From a virus: DNA of 64,000 nt. The position numbers and the translations under genes are program-made. Positions 31,965-39,201 of this stretch are shown piece by piece. The stretch is from positions 62,001 through 126,000 of IMG/VR virus record IMGVR_UViG_3300040801_003693; one strand, given 5' to 3'. Every line of letters begins with the position of its first letter. Position 1 is the stretch's first letter. Under the pieces are notes generated by a model. The model was not told the DNA's origin. It saw nothing but the letters and a program-made list of their open reading frames with translations, and did not search any database.

Positions 31965-32125
31965 TAATCAGCCCCTAAGTATTTTTATTCCACTATCAAG
32001 TATAAAAATTCAGCATAAAATTCGCGGAGGGTTTTTATTGCTTGATAGCTTAAATCCTTTCTCTATATACATTTGAGCCTCAACTCATAACAACTACGAC
32101 TTAATACTTGCTCTTCCGCGAATTT
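31965..32125 (-). promoter_or_regulatory. CRISPR-leader-like, highly structured sequence after the cas1-like gene
   Basis: Directly downstream of the Cas1-like stop. TCCGCGAATTT (32115-32125) and AAATTCGCGGA (32018-32028) are perfect 11-base inverted arms 86 bases apart; CTATCAAG (31993-32000) pairs with CTTGATAG (32041-32048). On the reverse strand the order 'TTCGCGGAag...CTCCGCGAATTTTATGCTGAA..ACTTGATAG...AGGGGCTG' resembles leaders in front of cyanobacterial arrays (from memory). No repeat follows directly. It could also be another structured RNA or the cas1 3' end. Confidence 0.45.
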
Positions 32126-32129
32126 GTTT

Positions 32130-33101
32130 TTATCTTAAATAAAAAGGATTGTACATTTGAGAGCCATCCTCACAAATATTTTTTATTTGCTGCACCCGGA
32201 TAGAAATTGCATCAGAATAATTTACTTCCATCTTTGTATTGGGATATTTAAATTTGTATTTTAATTTGTTGCTAAAAGATTGTGCTAATTTCTTTTGAAT
32301 AATTTCAGGAAGTACATCCTCAGTGTATTCATTAAAATCAGAAGCGCATATAGTTTTCAGATTGAATACTTTAATTAATATAGGATCGATTAGATAAGGC
32401 GACATTTCAAATTTAAGATCGGCAACTAATGCTCCACATTTGTGCTTCTCACTATGCCTAAATAAGGATATTTCTTCACTGACATTATTAGCAATCAAAG
32501 TAATTCTTATTTGCTTTTCTAATAAACTTTCTAGAAAGACAATACACATTTGTGCTATCGAATCTTTTCTCTTACCGTAATATTCGATATCATCTATAAA
32601 GAATTTTCCTAGTAAAGCATAATATTTTGCATGAATTAATCCTAAGTACCCGTTGATTGAATCTATCCCTTTGCTTAATTGAATTTGCTGTAAACTGTAA
32701 TTATAAAATATTTTAAATTGTTTTAATTCCTCTTCGCTAATAGAATTTCTATCACGATACTGTCTTCTTAAAAAGTTGTACCTTCTTTTCGTAACTAAAA
32801 TTGATTGTTGCTTCACAATGTCTAATCGTAAAGCATTATAGTTAATAGCATAACTATTAATTGCTTTTCCAAACTTATATATCCCCCCAGGAGAAGAGAT
32901 AATTACAGTAATGTTCTTATCAATTAAAAGCTGTAATACTCCAGAGCTAATACTTATATCTGAAGTATTTATACATAAGCAAACATTGTTTAAGTCTTCA
33001 ATTGTTTCTAATATATATTCAGGATTAACATAGCCTGTTTCTAGTTCTGTACTGTCAAGAGATATTATTTTAGAGAATGGATAATGATTACTGCTATTCA
33101 A
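32130..33101 (-). CDS. Cas1-like protein, apparently lacking the catalytic glutamate
   Basis: 323 residues from TTG 33101 (AGGA eight bases upstream). The N-terminal domain has strands ending ITVIISSPGGIYKFGK (residues 64-79). The C-terminal helical domain matches Cas1: GYLGLIHAKYYALLG (151-165, equal to G-x-E-G..A..YF), KDSIAQMCIVFLESLLE (179-195), FRHSEKHKCGALVADLKFEM (214-233) with His216 and Asp228, then SPYLIDPILIKVF, and NYSDAISIRVQQI (294-306). The usual catalytic Glu falls at Leu153, so integrase activity is doubtful. No cas2 or effector cas gene is nearby. Upstream gene ends 9 bases before. Possibly repurposed or a dominant-negative adaptation protein. Confidence 0.7.
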   Translation of the reverse strand: MNSSNHYPFSKIISLDSTELETGYVNPEYILETIEDLNNVCLCINTSDISISSGVLQLLIDKNITVIISSPGGIYKFGKAINSYAINYNALRLDIVKQQSILVTKRRYNFLRRQYRDRNSISEEELKQFKIFYNYSLQQIQLSKGIDSINGYLGLIHAKYYALLGKFFIDDIEYYGKRKDSIAQMCIVFLESLLEKQIRITLIANNVSEEISLFRHSEKHKCGALVADLKFEMSPYLIDPILIKVFNLKTICASDFNEYTEDVLPEIIQKKLAQSFSNKLKYKFKYPNTKMEVNYSDAISIRVQQIKNICEDGSQMYNPFYLR

Positions 33102-33110
33102 ATTAATTTC

Positions 33111-33410
33111 CTAATTAACTATTTGAAACACTGCTGAATAATTTAGAAGAAATTGCATTAAAGAATCTTGAGAACCAGCATAAAGATAGTTTCTATGTCC
33201 GGCTCTAGAAGGAACTTGTTTGGAAAAGATTATAAATTCATTAATTAAACCTAACTTTTGTTTATCTAATATATTTGAAATTAATACATGAGTAAAAGAA
33301 TCTTCTCTTGTTTGATGTTCTCTACCAATGGCTATACCTTTATTATTATTTAACCAAGGTTCTGCATCTGTATAGTTGATAAACTTATATACTTTAATTT
33401 TATTGTTCAT
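33111..33410 (-). CDS. Hypothetical protein upstream of the cas1-like gene
   Basis: 99 residues from ATG 33410 (MNNKIKVYKFINYTDAEPWL). Continues FTHVLISNILDKQKLGLINE and RAGHRNYLYAGSQDSLMQFL. Alpha/beta, soluble, about the size of Cas2, but it lacks the N-terminal Y-D-I/D strand of Cas2, so I do not call it that. In operon with the Cas1-like gene (9-base gap). Confidence 0.55.
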   Translation of the reverse strand: MNNKIKVYKFINYTDAEPWLNNNKGIAIGREHQTREDSFTHVLISNILDKQKLGLINEFIIFSKQVPSRAGHRNYLYAGSQDSLMQFLLNYSAVFQIVN

Positions 33411-33486
33411 TTTTATAAACTGCTTTTCCAAATTTATTATTGTTAGTAAACAAGCTGATTTTAAAATGAAACATATAATTAATTTC

Positions 33487-33933
33487 TTAACTCCACGGAT
33501 TGTTTTCTTCTAAATATCTTTCTATCTTAGTTTCTATTTCAGATTCCATTACATCCATGTGTCCATCAACATCTGCATACCATCCATGTTCGTTTAGTGT
33601 TTTTATTAATGCTTGAACTGCACGTGCCTTTGCTAATTTTACTCTTCCTTGAGGAGTTTTAAAATACTCCTCACGCTTCTTAGCTCTTTCTCTTTTTGCT
33701 CTCTCTGCTTCTTCTAATAATTGTTTAACCTTCTCTACATCACATAAGTAACCTGGGTCGTATCCCGCTCCTATTTCTTTTCCTTGTGCAGTATAACGTT
33801 TTCCGTTAGATAACTTCACCTGTCCTGACTTGGTTATATTACTCACTATTCCTATCTTTGCTTTTATTCCTCTTCTATCGTTGTAGTAATAAATCCCTAT
33901 CTCTTGTCCTAGTTTTAAGTTTGATGTGTTCAT
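33487..33933 (-). CDS. Hypothetical protein with N-terminal beta-barrel-like and charged helical parts
   Basis: 148 residues from ATG 33933. Residues 1-55 (LKLGQEIGIYYYNDRRGIKA, VSNITKSGQVKLSNGKRYTA) look like a small SH3/KOW-type barrel; residues 65-105 form a strongly basic-acidic helix (EEAERAKRERAKKREEYFKT), and the end is acidic. Proteins of this plan are common among small phage genes. Function unknown. Confidence 0.6.
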   Translation of the reverse strand: MNTSNLKLGQEIGIYYYNDRRGIKAKIGIVSNITKSGQVKLSNGKRYTAQGKEIGAGYDPGYLCDVEKVKQLLEEAERAKRERAKKREEYFKTPQGRVKLAKARAVQALIKTLNEHGWYADVDGHMDVMESEIETKIERYLEENNPWS

Positions 33934-34312
33934 AGTTTACTTTTAATTCTGTTGATTGAATATCAGTTTAGTACATTCTCTCTCCGGAGAGAAGAGTCGT
34001 ACATTAGCCTTATTGAAAGGTTTATTTTAGGTTGTACAAGGTTCTTGTACAAGGTTTTTAGCACCAGAAAAACTTTTGCAATGATTCTAAGAGATAAGTC
34101 TTATATTTCTTTAATTCATTTATATAAACTCTACAGATGATTATTTTAAGTATATAGTCTTTATTTATTAATATTTTATAACTCTGTATGCCTTATAGTA
34201 TAAGCTTTGCAGCTATTCTCAAGTGTAGTCTATTTCAAGAAGGTTGACTAGTTTATATGTAATAAAGATTGTTATATTGAGTTATAATAATATTAGGAGA
34301 AACTCACGTAGT
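33934..34312. other. 379-base intergenic region before the tube gene
   Basis: Holds a long palindrome, TTCTCTCTCCGGAGAGAAGAG (CTCCGGAG at 33982-33989), two CTTGTACAAG-type palindromes in tandem near 34035-34060, and A+T-rich DNA with TATAGTATAA and TTGACT/TATAAT-like promoter strings before an AGGAGA. A 62-codon forward frame exists here but lacks protein-like composition. Most likely promoter and leader of the tube gene. Confidence 0.5.
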
Positions 34313-34987
34313 ATGCAATTATACCAAGCCCCGGTAAACAATGTGGGACTCGACCCTTTGCAGGGTTTTGATTTCGAGTGTTGGTGTCAAGATGTAGCTT
34401 CTGGAAAAATTGCTTGGTTTGGAAAGTTTCAATCTTTGACGCTTTCTGTACGGGACGCAACGGAAACATATCTAGAATTAGGACAACGTATACCTATTTA
34501 CCTTAATGGTGAAATTCAAGTAGCGTGGGTTTTAGAACAAGGACTTGTTGATATGTCTTTTATTAAGAGAACCTTTGGTGCAGATGAATTATCACGTCAA
34601 CAGTTCATTACTAGAGGACCGCGTTTTCAAGTTACCTTTGATGCGAATGCAGCAGAACTCAATGGAGTTCCTGATAGACCAATAAATAGTACTAATGGTA
34701 ATGTACTCAGACAAGGAACTACAGAATACTCTGTGCTTAAGGATGATTTATTTATCGGGTCTTCAGCACAAAGAGCAAAAGGAAGATACGAATTGTTAAG
34801 ATGTAAAGTAGACTCAGTATCTTTAGGTATCATGCCAGGTCGTCGTGTCGCGGCGGTTCGTTGGGAAGGTGTAGCAGAAGGTTTGAGATTTAGAGAGAAT
34901 CAAACCGTTCAGGAATTTAAGACTACTAGAAATAATGTCGGTAGAAACTTTGGTGGTTTCGATCCCGGTTCTCAAGAAATTGCTTAA
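34313..34987 (+). CDS. Contractile tail tube protein
   Basis: 224 residues from ATG 34313 (MQLYQAPVNNVGLDPLQGFD), with GGAG 12-15 bases upstream. Features: SLTLSVRDATETYLELGQRI near the N-terminus, IQVAWVLEQGLVDMSFIKRT and the C-terminal RYELLRCKVDSVSLGIMPGR. Size and beta-rich composition fit the tube subunit that stacks inside the sheath. It is the first virion gene after the sheath on the forward strand, about 4.5 kb later because of the accessory island. Named by position and composition rather than a unique motif. Confidence 0.6.
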   Translation: MQLYQAPVNNVGLDPLQGFDFECWCQDVASGKIAWFGKFQSLTLSVRDATETYLELGQRIPIYLNGEIQVAWVLEQGLVDMSFIKRTFGADELSRQQFITRGPRFQVTFDANAAELNGVPDRPINSTNGNVLRQGTTEYSVLKDDLFIGSSAQRAKGRYELLRCKVDSVSLGIMPGRRVAAVRWEGVAEGLRFRENQTVQEFKTTRNNVGRNFGGFDPGSQEIA

Positions 34988-34995
34988 TTGAAAAA

Positions 34996-35349
34996 ATGAT
35001 TTTTTCAGTCTTTAAAGTTAATGGTAAGTTTTGTGTTTGTAATACAAGTGGTACTTTTATTTTTAATTTAATTAATAGAAATATTATTAAAGGGGAGAAT
35101 ATTTGCCTCGATTTCGATCGGGTCAAAATATTCTCCGCTGTCTTTTTTAATGCAGCAATAGGTAGATTATTTAAATTTCATTCTTCTGAAGTAATTGAAG
35201 ACCGACTTAGCATTATTAATTTAGATGAGGATGCAATCCGTCTTTTGAATTTAGTTAAAAGAAATTCACAAAGATATTACACCGATGCTGAATATAGAGC
35301 AGCGGTAGATAAAGCCATAAATAATCATATACATGAAACCTCAGAATGA
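34996..35349 (+). CDS. STAS-like protein (DUF4325-like)
   Basis: 117 residues, 8 bases after the tube gene. GENICLDFDRVKIFSAVFFN followed by IGRLFKF and SIINLDEDAIRLLNLVKRNS matches the STAS-like DUF4325 pattern (conserved D-F...F..A..G.L). These small proteins occur with ATPases or as regulators in mobile elements and defence loci. Inside the gene, GGAGAATATTT (35094-35104) and AAATATTCTCC (35126-35136) form an 11-base inverted repeat, a possible operator or RNA hairpin. Confidence 0.65.
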   Translation: MIFSVFKVNGKFCVCNTSGTFIFNLINRNIIKGENICLDFDRVKIFSAVFFNAAIGRLFKFHSSEVIEDRLSIINLDEDAIRLLNLVKRNSQRYYTDAEYRAAVDKAINNHIHETSE

Positions 35350-35376
35350 AGCTATTAGAGTAAATGTGCAAGTATG

Positions 35377-36324
35377 TTATTTATATAATCCTTCCCTTGG
35401 GAGAGGATTGTACTTTAGAAGAATCTTTGCCCACTCTTTATTCAATTTAGCTCTAAGATATCTTTGAGGTCTAAGCTGAATATGCTCTTCAGAAATATAG
35501 TAGATATTAGTATAAGGTTTGAATGCCAAATCTTTAAATTTATTATTAGTAAAGATTGGTTTACAATTTTCTCCTTCTGAATTTAGAAAACGAGTTTCAT
35601 GAAATTCATTACGAACATCTTCTTTGTCTAATCGTATACATTGCTGCTTTTTAATTACAGGTTTTAAGCCACGAGCTTTTCTGTAATTATTATCCAATCT
35701 TCTTTGAATGGTGGATGTGGAATATCCTGAATGCTTTGCAATATATTCTTGTGATGCTCCATATAGAAGGTTAGAAGAATTAACGTAAATAAATCTATCT
35801 GATAAAAAAAGTATCCGCTTGGATTTGCAGCAGAGTTTTTCAGCAGATAAAGTTTTTCGTATTAAATCTTTCTTCCCAACTGTCGCAGCATACAAACTTT
35901 TATCTTGCGCTCTAATAGCGTCAGCTTCAGTTGCTTTAAACTTTATATCTTTTAGTTCATCTACTCCTATTTCTGTTACTGCACCCAAGTTTTTAATTCC
36001 GTATCTAAGGCAGAGTTTGATTACGGAACAATAATAAAATCTGTAATAACCTTTTCTTAACTTTATTACATTTCTAAATAGACCTAACCTTTCTGCAAAT
36101 CTTATCCACCTACGAATTACCGAACACGATCTATCAAATATTCTAGCTGCTTCATTAATCTTAATATCCGCATATCCACTTCCTGCTTCATCTAAAGCTT
36201 TCGTTAAATAGAATAGTTTAATTGCACTATGCCCTTCTAATTGGCTGTTGTAGGTGTTACAGCCAGACCATAAAGCTTGATTAACGAGAGAACTGTGGAT
36301 ATGTATATAAAGCAAAGCAACCAA
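35377..36324 (-). CDS. Putative DNA-binding helix-turn-helix protein
   Basis: About 315 residues. The start is uncertain: no ATG near the 5' end, TTG at 36324 is the longest. Two helix-turn-helix-like stretches: EAARIFDRSCSVIRRWIRFA (N-terminal quarter) and SQEYIAKHSGYSTSTIQRRL (middle), each with basic residues after the turn. The remainder is Lys/Arg/Tyr-rich. This plan fits a replication initiator or regulator of phage-plasmid type. Upstream lies an inverted repeat with a central TATAAT and then the RHH gene on the same strand. Confidence 0.6.
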   Translation of the reverse strand: MVALLYIHIHSSLVNQALWSGCNTYNSQLEGHSAIKLFYLTKALDEAGSGYADIKINEAARIFDRSCSVIRRWIRFAERLGLFRNVIKLRKGYYRFYYCSVIKLCLRYGIKNLGAVTEIGVDELKDIKFKATEADAIRAQDKSLYAATVGKKDLIRKTLSAEKLCCKSKRILFLSDRFIYVNSSNLLYGASQEYIAKHSGYSTSTIQRRLDNNYRKARGLKPVIKKQQCIRLDKEDVRNEFHETRFLNSEGENCKPIFTNNKFKDLAFKPYTNIYYISEEHIQLRPQRYLRAKLNKEWAKILLKYNPLPREGLYK

Positions 36325-36338
36325 CCTTTTTTAAAGCT

Positions 36339-36451
36339 GTTTGCCCACACACACAAAATAAGTATTATAATGAATCTATCTTTTGTTGTTTGTTCTCTTG
36401 TGTTTGATAACAAAGAAACTTTTGTTACAGATGTGAGGTGTGTGGACAAAC
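36339..36451. promoter_or_regulatory. Inverted repeat around a TATAAT box upstream of the HTH gene
   Basis: GTTTGCCCACACAC (36339-36352) and GTGTGTGGACAAAC (36438-36451) match in 13 of 14 positions as inverted arms. Between them is TATTATAATG. Located between the RHH gene and the HTH gene, it is a good candidate operator or origin-linked site for one of these two DNA-binding proteins. Confidence 0.5.
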
Positions 36452-36477
36452 ATTTTCTTATTTAACTATTCAGAATA

Positions 36478-36660
36478 TCACCTTTTCGCAAAAGGATTAA
36501 TGTCAGGCTTATTTTTCTCTACATAATCTTTCACAATCCCGTTTGCAATAGTGGACATTGATTCTTCTTTGATAGCGCAAATAAGTTTAAACTGTTGTTT
36601 TAAGTCTTTATCTATGTACACTGCTAGTTCCGCACTTCCTGGCGGGATATATTTTGGCAT
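36478..36660 (-). CDS. Ribbon-helix-helix (CopG/Arc-like) regulator
   Basis: 60 residues from ATG 36660: ELAVYIDKDLKQQFKLICAI gives the basic strand and first helix, and KEESMSTIANGIVKDYVEKN the second helix, the ribbon-helix-helix fold. Such proteins repress their own promoter or act as antitoxins or copy-control proteins. It probably forms an operon or divisional control unit with the HTH gene. Confidence 0.75.
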   Translation of the reverse strand: MPKYIPPGSAELAVYIDKDLKQQFKLICAIKEESMSTIANGIVKDYVEKNKPDINPFAKR

Positions 36661-36825
36661 GATATCTATCGTATATACTGATTACCCGGCTCTAATAATA
36701 TAACATTGTCAGGGTACAGATTGCATCTCTTTAAAATTCTGTAAATAAATTGAAGATATAATAAGAATATTAAAAGTATTTTAAATATATTTTAATTAGT
36801 TAAAACATATATAAATTTTTATTAC

Positions 36826-38673
36826 ATGAAAACTTGGACTGAGACTGCTTCAATACCTGCTGCGGCAATTACTTACGCCGGGGGAAATACCAATAATCAA
36901 CCAATTGTATTTACAACCCAATACGACACTAAAGGATACATATCGTCAGAGACAGAAGTAAAAGATGTAGAGTTGAAGTGGACTATTAAGAGTATATCCG
37001 TAACCCTTACGAGAGATTGGAATACATCTCAGTGTCTTATTTCTCTTACGTGCAATTTACCTAGTGTAGATAGTCCTATACCTAGCTTACCAGATGTATC
37101 AATTATTCGTGGTGGTAGTTATCCTTATCTTTCTAGTGAGGATGAGATTAGAGTATATGCAGGATATGTAGAGTCCAGTTCGGTTTGTATTACTCCAGAT
37201 TTATTAGATGAGATTCCCTTTGACTTTGAGGATTTAGATGAAGTGGAATATAAGCAAGACCCAACCAAACCTTTAGCTCCAATCTTCTGGGGGTTTATAG
37301 ATAAAATAGATTTCTCTGGAAATGACAAAGGAGTGCATATGCTGATCTCTTGTCGCGATCGCACTAGAATATTTGCAGATACCCGGTTGTTGTCTATCCC
37401 TGCTTTTAGTGGAAGTTCTAAAGGAGAAGCAATTGGGGATAATGCGGAGTTGGATAATACAGGAATATCAAAAGGCGATCGCCATAAAATATTATTAGGT
37501 ATAGCAAACGGAGCGGCTGGAAGTCCTTTAGGAGAGGAGGAGTTTGGAAAGAAAGACGACTGCGCTCGTTGTTGGAAACCAATACTAGAAGGAGACAAAG
37601 TTGTAGGATTTAGTTACGACAATGACGGGAACCCAAAAAGAATTGTACCTCAGATGGACCCTTCAAGATGGGTAAGAAGCACATCTTTTAAACTACACGC
37701 AGATAAATCTGAACCAAGATTTCATATATGGTCAGAAAGACCTCCCATTAAAAAAGGAGAAGCCAACGCTACTCTACAGATAGTTAACAAAACTCCAATG
37801 GAGATTATTAACTACTTAGCAAAGACAGAAGAAAGACCAATGGATTTCTTCGCTTCTCACGTTAATGGAGATTTTACATTCGGACCTAGAGCTATAGACT
37901 TTTCAGGTAGCTTAGACCCCGATCGATATTACCGCACTTACTTCTTTAAAACTTATCCTAAAGAAAAAGTAACCTGCCCTCCCCTACCCAATCAAATGAT
38001 TCTTAGTATTAGAGCAGTAACCTCTACTTTGGCTACTTACAATAATTTTATAATTGTTGATAGTTCAAGTAGAGGTGGTAGTGGGGGATTACTCAATCAA
38101 GTCCGACAAGGAGTATTTGCATTACCCGCTCAGTTAGAAGGGCGATCGCCTACTCCTCCTTGTAGAACTCAGATTGTTTATGATGGTGCAGTGGCTACTT
38201 ATGGAAGTGGCGCTCAACAGGAATATGGAACATTGATGCTTTCCCTGGCGGCAGCAAGAATCTTAGCCCGTGATGTAAACGGAGTTCAGGTAGAGTTATT
38301 GGGAGATCCTACTCTGTATCCGGGAGAAGCAATTAGAATTTATAATACTGTAGTGCATGACAATTCTACTGTTGTAACTGTGAATGAAAAGGAATCAGAA
38401 CAACGCACTAGAGATATTCAAGAAAAAGCTGAAGAGATAGCTGTTCGCACTGAGAAAGTAGATAAAAAAGATAAACTTGATAGGTGTAAAAATACTGAAG
38501 CAAGTGAGTTAATTAAAGAAGTTTTTCAAGCAACACCCGGTAGTGGTAAGGTTTCCACTGATTATAGTAAACTTATACTGCCGACGTATAAGATCCGCAC
38601 AATTCAACACGTCCTCAAGGCAACGGGCAAAAGAGGATTTACTTCTACTGTTGCTGCTGTTGCTGATTATTGA
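36826..38673 (+). CDS. Baseplate hub protein (gpD/gp27-like)
   Basis: 615 residues. After an N-terminal domain with KWTIKSISVTLTRDWNTSQC and YLSSEDEIRVYAGY, the sequence has FWGFIDKIDFSGNDKGVHML and LISCRDRTRIF, the 'G.I..i....g....v...D.t..l' pattern of late control protein D and T4 gp27-type hub domains; ATLQIVNKTPMEIINYLAKT follows. The hub caps the tube and holds the spike. Three HIP1 octamers occur in this gene (37365, 37478, 38141). It is followed by convergent genes, and the spike/lysin gene is at 44478. Confidence 0.75.
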   Translation: MKTWTETASIPAAAITYAGGNTNNQPIVFTTQYDTKGYISSETEVKDVELKWTIKSISVTLTRDWNTSQCLISLTCNLPSVDSPIPSLPDVSIIRGGSYPYLSSEDEIRVYAGYVESSSVCITPDLLDEIPFDFEDLDEVEYKQDPTKPLAPIFWGFIDKIDFSGNDKGVHMLISCRDRTRIFADTRLLSIPAFSGSSKGEAIGDNAELDNTGISKGDRHKILLGIANGAAGSPLGEEEFGKKDDCARCWKPILEGDKVVGFSYDNDGNPKRIVPQMDPSRWVRSTSFKLHADKSEPRFHIWSERPPIKKGEANATLQIVNKTPMEIINYLAKTEERPMDFFASHVNGDFTFGPRAIDFSGSLDPDRYYRTYFFKTYPKEKVTCPPLPNQMILSIRAVTSTLATYNNFIIVDSSSRGGSGGLLNQVRQGVFALPAQLEGRSPTPPCRTQIVYDGAVATYGSGAQQEYGTLMLSLAAARILARDVNGVQVELLGDPTLYPGEAIRIYNTVVHDNSTVVTVNEKESEQRTRDIQEKAEEIAVRTEKVDKKDKLDRCKNTEASELIKEVFQATPGSGKVSTDYSKLILPTYKIRTIQHVLKATGKRGFTSTVAAVADY

Positions 38674-39200
38674 AAATTTAATTTAGATTTAAATGTAACA
38701 AATTTTACTTCTAAAAAACGAATAGCTTGTAGCAGAAATCTTTTTATAGGGTTGACTTCCGCATCTAATTGCAAAGTCAAACTAATCAGTTGATCCGTAA
38801 CATAGTTAATGTCTTTGAAGGAAACATTGTTTGAAACATGGATTTTAGACTGAATTAATATAGCCTGATGGATTTTAGACTGAATTAATATAGCCTGTGC
38901 TTCTTTCAAATATTCCTTTTCAATTAAATCTAAATCTGGTAAATCGTTGTAATGACCGCAATCAAAACCAATCCACCATTTATGACTTAACAATTCATCC
39001 ACTCCGGTGAACGTAATCCCACCGTGACAAATGTAATTTAACTCAAAATCATCTTTAGCATAAGCACTATACAGATTATCAATTCTGAGATAACCACAGA
39101 GATATCCCATCTCATTTTTACAGATGACATACTTAAAGCCACGGATAAATCCAGACTTAATTACTTTCGATGGCAAATAAACTTGGTGATACAGACACAT
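38667..39200 (-). CDS. Phage hypothetical protein of the 'GFDCGH..D' type
   Basis: 177 residues. MGYLCGYLRI, ICHGGITFTG and HKWWIGFDCGHYNDLPD follow the pattern (CGYV...HGGLTF...WW.GFDCAH..D.P) of a widespread small phage protein of unknown function (from memory). It contains an exact in-frame duplication QAILIQSKIH twice, from a 30-bp tandem repeat at 38838-38897. Convergent with the hub gene, overlapping by 7 bases. Confidence 0.65.
   Translation of the reverse strand: MCLYHQVYLPSKVIKSGFIRGFKYVICKNEMGYLCGYLRIDNLYSAYAKDDFELNYICHGGITFTGVDELLSHKWWIGFDCGHYNDLPDLDLIEKEYLKEAQAILIQSKIHQAILIQSKIHVSNNVSFKDINYVTDQLISLTLQLDAEVNPIKRFLLQAIRFLEVKFVTFKSKLNFQ
38838..38897. repeat. Perfect 2 x 30-bp tandem duplication
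   Basis: ATGGATTTTAGACTGAATTA plus 10 more bases is repeated exactly once directly after itself (38838-38867 and 38868-38897). It adds ten residues in frame to the 38667 protein, so it is likely recent. Confidence 0.9.
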
Positions 39201-39201
39201 A

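Noticed and set aside
30750-32130. A full CRISPR array
   Set aside because: Only one repeat-like unit was found; the two hairpin elements ending in GAAAG are a different repeat and differ from it in sequence.
33111-33410. Cas2 next to the cas1-like gene
   Set aside because: Size and operon position fit, but the N-terminal strand with conserved Tyr/Asp and the usual Cas2 pattern are missing.
33952-34140. 62-codon forward ORF
   Set aside because: Overlaps palindromes and tandem TTGTACAAGG repeats; composition is not protein-like and no ribosome-binding site is present.
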